Shown here piece by piece: positions 8,470-15,746 of a DNA stretch of 64,000 nucleotides (within the stretch, counting starts at the first letter, position 1; every line of letters starts with the position of its first letter). Origin of the DNA: JAPOQD01 sp964620555 (GTDB lineage: Bacteria > Pseudomonadota > Gammaproteobacteria > Pseudomonadales > Halieaceae); contig CAZUGZ010000005.1 of assembly GCA_964620555.1 (NCBI GenBank), positions 4,641 through 68,640 on the forward strand, read 5' to 3'. Under the pieces are notes generated by a model. It was not told the origin of the DNA. It was given only the letters and a program-made list of their open reading frames with translations, and made no database searches. The position numbers and the translations under genes were made by a program.

Positions 8470-8528
8470 AAAGGGTATATTATTACTAATCTAGGTCAAG
8501 TTAAACTCCTGCGGGATTGAACAAGCTC

Positions 8529-9146
8529 ATGCCGACATTGGTGAACAATCAAGCAACAGAAAGGCAAAGTGCCCGCAAAGCCCATATTCTTGACGTCGCC
8601 GGGCGACTGTTTGAAGAACTGGGGTACGAAAAAACCACGCTTGAGATGATCGGCCGCGAAGTCGGCCTTTCCAAGCAGAGCCTTTACTACTACGTGGCCA
8701 GCAAAGAGGCCGCGCTGCTAGAAGTATGTCGCGCCCGATCGGGGGAGACGCCCGATCAGCGACTTCAGCGCTTGTTGGATCAAGGCGCGCAAGCGGATGC
8801 AGTACTGGCGGACTATATTCAACACATGATTTCGTTCTACATGGACGAACCCCGTACCGGGCTACTCGCGCGCCATCTTCACTCAATGAGTGAGGAGGTA
8901 CAGTCAGAGGTGCGTGAGGGCTTGCGACAGGAGCGTCGAATGTTGGAACGGGTGATAGAACTGGGTCGGAAGCAGGCTTTGTTTGGCGAGATTGCTCCGC
9001 CGACGGCGGCGCGAGTGTTGCAGAGTGCCGTACACGGTGTTTCCACTTGGTATGGGGATGGCTTATCAAGGCGGTCGACAGACATCATCACCCAATATCA
9101 ATCTCTTCTGCTGGGGGGGCTGCGCTCTCCCGCGGAAACGAACTGA
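8529..9146 (+). CDS. TetR family transcriptional regulator
   Basis: A 205-residue regulator. The N-terminal TetR DNA-binding domain runs through ILDVAGRLFEELGYEKTTLE and the recognition helix VGLSKQSLYYYVASKEALL-like segment at about 24-72. It is followed by an all-helical ligand domain. I take the ATG at 8529; a TTG four codons earlier (8517) is the alternative, and neither has a strong ribosome site. The gene lies divergent from the fused ACAD and 62 bases ahead of the thiolase-crotonase fusion, so it probably controls both. Ligands of related regulators are often acyl-CoA esters, which would fit here but is inference. Confidence 0.88.
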   Translation: MPTLVNNQATERQSARKAHILDVAGRLFEELGYEKTTLEMIGREVGLSKQSLYYYVASKEAALLEVCRARSGETPDQRLQRLLDQGAQADAVLADYIQHMISFYMDEPRTGLLARHLHSMSEEVQSEVREGLRQERRMLERVIELGRKQALFGEIAPPTAARVLQSAVHGVSTWYGDGLSRRSTDIITQYQSLLLGGLRSPAETN

Positions 9147-9159
9147 GTATTAACCATTC

Positions 9160-9191
9160 AGCGGAGCCTCCACGAAAGTAATTGCTCCGCT
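9160..9191. repeat. Perfect 8-base inverted repeat in leader of thiolase-crotonase gene
   Basis: AGCGGAGC and GCTCCGCT are separated by 16 bases and end four bases before the GAGG ribosome site of the next gene. No T run follows, so this is not a classic terminator. It could be an mRNA hairpin that affects translation, or a protein site. Confidence 0.5.
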
Positions 9192-9208
9192 ACAGTGAGG
9201 ATTAATGC

Positions 9209-11563
9209 ATGAAAACCAATCTGCACGAGCCCGTTATTATCGGTGTGGGCGAACTTTGCGAACAGCTGCCCGAAAATCTCGAGTACGCGAAATCCCTGGT
9301 GGACCTGCTCGAGCAGGCGGTCGGGGCCGCGTGCAATGACACTGGAGTGGCAGACGCCGTGATATCCCAGGTCGATACCATCGCCATGGTGCGAACCTTC
9401 GCGGATTCGACTCCCATGTATCCAAACCCTTTCGGTGAGGTAAAGAACTATCCGCGGGCAGTGGCCAGGCGAATCGGCGCCGATCCCGCCCATGCGATCT
9501 ATAGCGTGGCGGGTGGCAATACGCCGCAACATATGGTTTCCGAGTTCGCCGGGAAGGTCGCGGCGGGCGATGCGGAGGTGGTGGTGTTGATGGGCGGGGA
9601 GGCCATGGCGACGATCAAAGCCGCCATGAAAGCCCAGCTAAGCCTGGACTGGGCCGACGATACTGGCGGTCAGCTGGAGGATCGCGGCCTGGGCATGGAC
9701 GGCATGATAGACCGTCAGCAGATTGATAACGGCATGAATACTGCCCCGCTGATGTACGGCATGCTGGAGAATGCCCGGCGTCACGACCTGGGATTGACCC
9801 GGGAAGAGTATGCGCAGGAAATGGCTGCGCTATTTTCCCGCTTTTCAGAAGTTGCCGCATCCCACGGGGCGGCGATGTTTCCGGAGGCTTACAGCCCGGA
9901 GCAGCTGCTTGCGATAGACGAGGCCAACCCGATGATTGCCGAGCCGTATCCGAAGCGCCTTGTTGCGAAAGATGGTGTCAACCAGGCCGCGGCGGTGGTT
10001 ATCACCAGCCGGGAAAAAGCCGAGGCCCTGGGGATATCCGCGGAGAAATTGGTGTACCCGATGACCGGCAGTACAGTGCGTGAGCACCGCCTGGTTGAGC
10101 GACCCAGCCTCGGCGGCTCTGAGGCAATGCGCCTCGCCTACACGGCCGCGTTCGATATGGCGGGGATATCCCCAGGGGCCGTGAGGTATATGGACATCTA
10201 CAGCTGCTTCCCCATAGCCGTTTTCTCGGCCTGTGATGCGCTGGGATTGGCTGCTGACGATGTGCGCGGCCTGACGCTGACGGGCGGTCTGCCCTTTTTC
10301 GGCGGTCCAGGTAACAGCTACGCTCTGCACTCGGTCGTCAATGTTGTGAACAGGCTCCGAGAAGAGAATTCAGGCTACGGACTTGTTGGCGCCAATGGCG
10401 GGATACTGTCAAAACACTCCGTTGGTATTTATTCGCGAAATTCCACAGGGAGGGGATGGCATGCCTGCGATGACCAGGCCCTGCAGACGGAAATCGACCA
10501 GATCGAACTCCCGCCCGTCGATCACTACCCGGGTGGCAAAGCGACAATTGAGGCCTACAGTGTCACTTTTCGGCAGGGCACACCCCAGGCAGGTTATGTC
10601 GTCGGACGAACCGTGGAGGGTATGCGTTTCCTGGGAATGACCGATCCGCAGGACCTGGATACACCGCAGGCCATGCTCGACGAGGACCCGATCGGTAAGA
10701 GCATCTACGTTACTGACATTGGCCCCGGAAATCGGTTTACCTTTGACGCAGTGCGTACACAGGATTTAATACCGGACCGGCCAAAAAATCTGGAGGAGGA
10801 ATATCAGTACTGCAAGCTGGAGAGGAACGGGCATATCCTGGAAGTGACCATCAACCGACCCGACAGCCGCAATTCCCTTAATTCTGAAGCCAATTATGAA
10901 CTGGACGGTGTCTTTGACCTGTTTGAGAAAGATGGCGAACTGTGGGTGGCGATTATTACCGGGGCTGGTGACAAGGCGTTCTGTGCGGGGGCAGATCTCA
11001 AGTCGGCCGCGGGCGCGTGGATCCCTCAAGGAGGCTTCGGCGGGCTCACCCACCGAAAGCATCGTCTCAAGCCGGTAATCGCTGCGGTTAATGGCATCGC
11101 TATGGGTGGTGGCATGGAGATCGCGCTCAGCTGCGATATGGTCATTGCCAGTGAGCAGAGCCACTTTGCACTCAGTGAGGTGAAGCGTGGTCTTATCGCC
11201 GGTACTGGGGGTATACAGCGGATCACACGCAACCTGGCGCGACAACAGGCGATGGAAATATTACTCACCGGCGACAATATCTCGCCGCAGCGGGCGCTGC
11301 AGCTGGGCTTCGTCAACCAGGTGGTTTCGCCTGCTGAGGTGATGCCGGTGGCGCGCGCGCTGGCGCAGAAGTTGACGGAAGTTTCACCCACATCGGTAAG
11401 TTGTACCTTGCAGCTGGAAGACGAGGTCCGGAACATCACCGACGTGGTCGAAGCAGTGCGTTACCCCGCGGAAGCCCTGGACCGCCTGCTGACCAGCGAA
11501 GACATGCTGGAAGGGTTAACGGCGTTTGCACAGAAGCGCCCACCCGAATGGAAGGGGCGCTAG
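9209..11563 (+). CDS. Thiolase-like / enoyl-CoA hydratase fusion protein
   Basis: A 784-residue fusion. Residues 1 to about 515 resemble SCP2/acetyl-CoA acetyltransferase-type thiolase-fold proteins (VGELCEQLPE start, MDIYSCFPIAVFSACDALGL near 330, GLVGANGGILSKHSVGIYS near 391). Residues from about 530 form a complete crotonase: INRPDSRNSLN, AFCAGADLK oxyanion segment, GGGMEIALSCD and SEVKRGLIAGTGG, which carry both family glutamates. GAGGA lies eight bases before the ATG. Hydration and thiolytic or retro-aldol cleavage could thus be coupled on one chain. Usually the two activities are separate genes. The domain calls are firm; the substrate is unknown. Confidence 0.88.
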   Translation: MKTNLHEPVIIGVGELCEQLPENLEYAKSLVDLLEQAVGAACNDTGVADAVISQVDTIAMVRTFADSTPMYPNPFGEVKNYPRAVARRIGADPAHAIYSVAGGNTPQHMVSEFAGKVAAGDAEVVVLMGGEAMATIKAAMKAQLSLDWADDTGGQLEDRGLGMDGMIDRQQIDNGMNTAPLMYGMLENARRHDLGLTREEYAQEMAALFSRFSEVAASHGAAMFPEAYSPEQLLAIDEANPMIAEPYPKRLVAKDGVNQAAAVVITSREKAEALGISAEKLVYPMTGSTVREHRLVERPSLGGSEAMRLAYTAAFDMAGISPGAVRYMDIYSCFPIAVFSACDALGLAADDVRGLTLTGGLPFFGGPGNSYALHSVVNVVNRLREENSGYGLVGANGGILSKHSVGIYSRNSTGRGWHACDDQALQTEIDQIELPPVDHYPGGKATIEAYSVTFRQGTPQAGYVVGRTVEGMRFLGMTDPQDLDTPQAMLDEDPIGKSIYVTDIGPGNRFTFDAVRTQDLIPDRPKNLEEEYQYCKLERNGHILEVTINRPDSRNSLNSEANYELDGVFDLFEKDGELWVAIITGAGDKAFCAGADLKSAAGAWIPQGGFGGLTHRKHRLKPVIAAVNGIAMGGGMEIALSCDMVIASEQSHFALSEVKRGLIAGTGGIQRITRNLARQQAMEILLTGDNISPQRALQLGFVNQVVSPAEVMPVARALAQKLTEVSPTSVSCTLQLEDEVRNITDVVEAVRYPAEALDRLLTSEDMLEGLTAFAQKRPPEWKGR

Positions 11564-11623
11564 AGGCCTGCAAGTGCAAGGTTGCAGGCCGTCAATGCAG
11601 TCTTGGTTTGCGACTGAATAATA

Positions 11624-11635
11624 AGTATACTATAT
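11624..11635. promoter_or_regulatory. GTATAC-type operator/promoter, site 2
   Basis: AGTATACTATAT lies in the 125-131-base spacer upstream of the acyl-CoA ligase, 64 bases before its start. It shares the GTATACTATAT form with sites at 13810 and 62657. Confidence 0.55.
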
Positions 11636-11694
11636 TTCGTTTTAGAGCGAATTCTGTACCCATTTGTCCCCTTCCCTATAGAAGGGTTATGGAC

Positions 11695-13314
11695 ATGATG
11701 AATTTTGGTGATCTTTTTGATTTCGTAGACAACCGACTGAACCCTGACGTGGTCCGTATCGTAGAGGAGACCCCAGAGGGAACGCGGCGGACGGTGACTT
11801 CGGCGGAATTGCGCTCAGCCTCCAATAATCTTGCCCGAAATTTGCTGGCGATGGGTCTGCAACCTGGCGACAAGGTTGCGTTCTATGGCACGAATTCTGC
11901 TGAGTACCTTGTTGCCGTGGTGGCTGCCATCAAGGCACGCCTGGTGCATGTCAATGTCAACTATCGCTATGAGCACGAAGAGCTCAAGTACCTCCTGGAC
12001 AATAGCGATGCGCGCGCCGTGATTTTCGAAAGTGCCTATGGGCAAAAACTGAAGGAAATACTGGGTAGATTGCCGCTCTGCGAACACCGCATCGAGCTCG
12101 GTAGCGAGGGGGGCGATGGCTGGGCCCAGTCATCCGAAGCGTTGGTCGCGCAGGGAGACGGTGAGCCCCTCGATATAGAGCGCAGCCCGGAGGATTTGTT
12201 GTTCATGTATACCGGCGGTACTACCGGTTTGCCCAAGGGAGTAATGTGGGAACAGTACCAGATGTGGAATATGATCGGCAGGAATTTCCTCGATCCCACC
12301 AGCCCCATTCCCCAGACGCCTGAAGAAATTGCGCTAGCGCCTGAAGGGGGAAGTTTTAACAATTTGGTTGTATTGCCATTAATGCACGGCGCTGGTCTCT
12401 ACACTGCGATCAATGCATTGAGCTACGGCAACAGGGTGATTCTTCCTGTCAGCAGCGGCTTCGACCCCGAGCTGACCCTTTCCTGCGTTGACAAGCACGC
12501 CATCATGGTGCTGACGATCTCTGGTGACGCATTTGCCACACCGCTGATCAGGACCTTGCAGGAGAACCCGGGTAAGTACAGTTTGCAGTGCCTAAAAGTG
12601 GTGAATTCTACGGCGATGATATTCAGCACCCACAACAAGAAGGCGTTGCTGGAACAGATTCCCGACCTCATTATCTTCGACAATGTGGGCTCATCTGAAT
12701 CGTCGGCCAGCGCGATGGCCATGTTTGGCAAAGACAATGACCTAGACGGCAACGAGGTGGTTCTCAAACTGACGCCCAACGCAAAGGTGTTCACCGAGGA
12801 TTTGCGCGAGGTTCAGCCCGGCAGCGGAGAAAAGGGCTTCCTGGCCTCTACCGGCCCGCTCCCCCTGGGCTACTACAAAGACGAGGAAAAAACAGCGGCG
12901 ACTTTTTTCACCGTGGATGGTGTGAGGTACTCGCGACCCGGAGACTGGGTTGAAGTGCTGGAAGACGGCAGCGTCAAATTCCTCGGCCGCGGCAGCGTGT
13001 GCATCAACTCGGGAGGAGAGAAGATCTATCCCGACGAGGTGGAAGCCGTGATCAAGTCACATACTGCCGTAGAAGATGCTGTGGTGGTGGGTGTGGCGGA
13101 TGAGCGTTTCGGCCAGGCGGTAACTGCCGTGGTGCAACTCACCCAACACGAGGCCGCTGGTGATGATGAACTTAAGGATCACGTCCGTTCACGACTGTCC
13201 GGCTATAAAGTGCCCAAAAATGTCCTGTTCGTCGACAAGGTCTACCGTGCCCCCAATGGCAAGGCGGACTACCCGGCGACAAGGGTGCTCGCGGAGGAAG
13301 AGTTGTTGAGCTAG
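11695..13314 (+). CDS. Acyl-CoA ligase (AMP-binding, FadD type)
   Basis: A roughly 539-residue adenylate-forming ligase that would convert a carboxylic acid to its CoA thioester with ATP. The phosphate loop reads MYTGGTTGLPKGVMW near residue 172. A DNVGSSESSAS segment, GRGSVCINSGGEKIYPDEVE hinge and C-terminal PNGKADY with the catalytic lysine follow. The YTGGTTG variant and the GVMW extension are shared with actinobacterial FadD19/FadD3-type ligases of steroid catabolism (known family; assignment here inferred). I choose the ATG at 11695 because AGAAGGG lies eight bases ahead; ATG at 11689 is too close to it. A GTATAC site precedes the gene. Confidence 0.88.
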   Translation: MMNFGDLFDFVDNRLNPDVVRIVEETPEGTRRTVTSAELRSASNNLARNLLAMGLQPGDKVAFYGTNSAEYLVAVVAAIKARLVHVNVNYRYEHEELKYLLDNSDARAVIFESAYGQKLKEILGRLPLCEHRIELGSEGGDGWAQSSEALVAQGDGEPLDIERSPEDLLFMYTGGTTGLPKGVMWEQYQMWNMIGRNFLDPTSPIPQTPEEIALAPEGGSFNNLVVLPLMHGAGLYTAINALSYGNRVILPVSSGFDPELTLSCVDKHAIMVLTISGDAFATPLIRTLQENPGKYSLQCLKVVNSTAMIFSTHNKKALLEQIPDLIIFDNVGSSESSASAMAMFGKDNDLDGNEVVLKLTPNAKVFTEDLREVQPGSGEKGFLASTGPLPLGYYKDEEKTAATFFTVDGVRYSRPGDWVEVLEDGSVKFLGRGSVCINSGGEKIYPDEVEAVIKSHTAVEDAVVVGVADERFGQAVTAVVQLTQHEAAGDDELKDHVRSRLSGYKVPKNVLFVDKVYRAPNGKADYPATRVLAEEELLS

Positions 13315-13362
13315 CCAATCGCACTACGCTGCTTTTGGCCATGATAACCTGAGGAACAGCTG

Positions 13363-13734
13363 ATGCGACTCAAGAAAATGGGGCTCCTGGATGCCTATGC
13401 CCTGCCGCTGTATGCTGCCACGATCCTGCTGCCGACGGTACTCGTCCCCCTGAGTGACGAGCACAGCGAGTTGCGCCGGATGGCTAACCTGACGGTGTCG
13501 AATGTCCCTGGCACGAAGGACAAGCTGTATCTCAAGGGCGCGGAACTGGAATTATCGTATATCGCCAGTATTCTGCAGCCGGGAAGTGGACTGAACATAA
13601 CGATCGTCAACTACGCCGGGCATGCGCAGGTGGGTGTCATTTCCTGCCCTGATATCCTGCCGGATATTGATGGCCTTGCGGGGAGGATTCCGGAAGAACC
13701 GGATGACCTCCTTAAATGGGTCGGCTCCCGGTGA
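13363..13734 (+). pseudogene. WS/DGAT-type O-acyltransferase, C-terminal remnant
   Basis: A frame of 123 codons in which residues 35-115 match the C-terminal domain of wax ester synthase/diacylglycerol acyltransferases. The match covers NLTVSNVPGTKDKLYLKGAE, then LNITIVNYAGHAQVGVISC. The N-terminal three quarters, with the HHxxxDG active site, are absent and no such sequence lies upstream, so it is a truncated gene rather than a frameshift. An ATG with upstream GAGGAA remains, so a small non-catalytic protein could still be made. It lies between the ligase and the next operon. Confidence 0.7.
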
Positions 13735-13808
13735 GATTGCGCGTTTTGGCCTGGAATAGTCTCCAGGTAACACAGTTAGCAGAATTCGGTTTCTTTTATT
13801 GGCAAAAG

Positions 13809-13821
13809 GGTATACTATATA
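13809..13821. promoter_or_regulatory. GTATAC-type operator/promoter, site 3
   Basis: GGTATACTATATA lies 32 bases before the ATG of the decayed SDR, which heads the 13.8-21.3 kb operon. It is almost identical to the site at 62656. Confidence 0.6.
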
Positions 13822-13847
13822 AGCTTTCGTGACAGGAAGGCGTGGAA

Positions 13848-14595
13848 ATGGCTCGATTTACGGCAGATTTCTCTGGTTCCACTGCATTTGTCACTGGCGG
13901 CGCCTCAAGCATTGGCCTGGCTATTGCGAGCAAGTTTGCGCAGGCTGGCGCTTCGGTGGCCATTGCGGATCTGGATGAAACCGAGGGTGCAGCAGTGTAG
14001 CGCCAACTGGAGTCCGAGGGAGGCCGGTTTCGTTTTCTGCCCCTGGACGTCAGTTCGCCAGAATCGGTTGCCGTGGCGGCCGCGTCCGCTGTGAATGAAC
14101 TCGGTAGCCTGGACTTTGCGATCAATAACCGCTGGCATCGCTTTCACCGGTGCAGCCGTTGCCGACGCGGATTTTGATCTGTGGTGGAAAACCATGTCAG
14201 TGAACCTTGACGGTGTTTTCCTTTGCATGCGCGAAGAGTTGAAATTCATGCAGCAACAGGAGAGCGGAGTCATTATCAACATGTCCTCTGGCGCGGGGTT
14301 GATTGGTGCCCCCATGATGGCCGCCTACAGTGCCTCAAAGCATGGCGTGATTGGGCTCACCCGCACTGCTGCCCAGGAATATCTCTCCAGCGGCATCCGC
14401 ATCAATGCGGTCTGCCGCGGGGGCGTAGACACCCGCATGCTAGATGGGCTGCTGCCGGGCGAAATGCACGAGGCCGTTGCCTCACAGCATTTGGAAGGCC
14501 GCTTCGCTTCGACAGGCGTCGAGTTCAAGGTGAACGGTGGGGCGGTTTTCCAGCTAAACAAGTTACTTCATATTGCAGGCATGCAGACATTATGA
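13848..14595 (+). pseudogene. SDR family oxidoreductase, inactivated
   Basis: This was an SDR close to the intact one at 57.4-58.2 kb. The start (TAFVTGGASSIG) and the catalytic SSGAG...YSASKHG are recognisable. It carries three lesions. An in-frame TAG at 13998-14000 interrupts codon 51. One extra C at about 14129 in the AATAACC(G) stretch shifts NNAG out of frame. About 20 residues are missing near the end, where HLEGRFA joins directly to STGVEFKVNGG. The last codons read through into the next gene's ATG (ATGA overlap at 14592), so ribosomes reinitiating on the fragment could still feed the nitronate-monooxygenase-like gene. It is the first gene of an otherwise intact operon. Confidence 0.85.
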
Positions 14596-15716
14596 ATAAT
14601 GAAATATGTAAGATGATCGGCTGCGAGTTCCCACTGTTCGCCTTCAGCCACTGCCGAGATGTGGTCGCCGCGGTAAGCCGCGCCGGCGGGGTCGGTGTAC
14701 TCGGAGGAAGCAGCTTTACCCCGGAATTTCTCGAAGAAGAACTGGCCTGGATCGACGCTCACGTCGACGGCAAGCCCTATGGGGTTGATATTCTCATCCC
14801 CGAGAACATGGGTGATCTCACTGGCAATATAACTATTGATGAATTGACTTCAAGGATTCCGGCTCAGCACCGACGTTTCACTGCCGAATTGTTGAAAAAA
14901 TACGGCATCGACCTGGCAGATGAGCAGATAGACCAGCAAGAGCTTCCGGCCGTATTGGGTGATATTCGCGAACAACTCATGGATGTTGCGTTCCGGCACC
15001 CGATCCGTCTTATTGCCAATGCCCTGGGTATTGCGCCCCAGTCTATGATCGACCGTGCTCGTGAACACCAGACCCCCGTGGGAGCCCTGGTCGGCGCGAA
15101 GGAGCACGCGCTGCGCCAGGTGCAGGCCGGCGTCGATTTCATTGTCGCCCAGGGAGGTGAAGCCGCAGGCCATTGCGGAGAGGTGTCTACCCTGGTGCTG
15201 GTGCCCGAGGTGGTGCAAGCTATCCGGGAAGTCCGCGAAATACCCGTGCTGGCGGCCGGTGGCATTATGAACGGTCGCCAGATGGCGGGCTGTATGGCGA
15301 TGGGTGCCCAGGGGGCTTGGACTGGCTCCATCTGGTTGGCTACGCCAGAGGCGGAAACCACCGAGGCCATTCGCGAAAAATTCGTCGCCGCCGACTCCCG
15401 CGACACGATTCGCTCCACCTCCCGCACCGGGAAGCCCTCTCGCCAGTTGCGCTCTGCCTGGCACGATGCCTGGCACGGGGAGGAATCACCCGGGGCGCTG
15501 CCCATGCCGCTGCAGGGCATGCTCGCCCAGCCGGCTTTTAACCGGATTGACCGGGCTGTTGAGAATGGCAATGTCGAAGCAAGGGAACTGGCGAGCTACT
15601 GGGTCGGGCAGGGGGTGGGAATGATCGATTCAATTCGTTCAACCAGCCATATCGTGCAGGACTTCAAGGAGGAGTTTGGCGAAGCTGTTATGAGTATGAA
15701 TTCCCTGTTGGAATAG
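14592..15716 (+). CDS. Nitronate monooxygenase / IpdC-like flavin oxidoreductase
   Basis: A 374-residue FMN TIM-barrel protein of the nitronate monooxygenase family. It begins CKMIGCEFPLFAFSHCRDVV and has GVDFIVAQGGEAAGHCGE with the family histidine near residue 198. VLAAGGIMNGRQMAGCMAMG forms the phosphate site. In actinobacterial steroid ring degradation a member of this family (IpdC) reduces a CoA-bound ring intermediate, so a reductase or dehydrogenase role on a CoA ester fits this neighbourhood better than nitroalkane oxidation; this is inference. The ATG overlaps the end of the decayed SDR frame. A 30-base gap leads to the molybdoenzyme gene. Confidence 0.85.
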   Translation: MNNEICKMIGCEFPLFAFSHCRDVVAAVSRAGGVGVLGGSSFTPEFLEEELAWIDAHVDGKPYGVDILIPENMGDLTGNITIDELTSRIPAQHRRFTAELLKKYGIDLADEQIDQQELPAVLGDIREQLMDVAFRHPIRLIANALGIAPQSMIDRAREHQTPVGALVGAKEHALRQVQAGVDFIVAQGGEAAGHCGEVSTLVLVPEVVQAIREVREIPVLAAGGIMNGRQMAGCMAMGAQGAWTGSIWLATPEAETTEAIREKFVAADSRDTIRSTSRTGKPSRQLRSAWHDAWHGEESPGALPMPLQGMLAQPAFNRIDRAVENGNVEARELASYWVGQGVGMIDSIRSTSHIVQDFKEEFGEAVMSMNSLLE

Positions 15717-15746
15717 GCCGGCTTTCTTGCGGTCAGGTGGCCAAGC

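Noticed and set aside
8475..8490. GTATATTATTACTAAT as a further member of the palindrome family
   Set aside because: Only half of the word matches and the symmetry is lost; kept as a remark and not counted.
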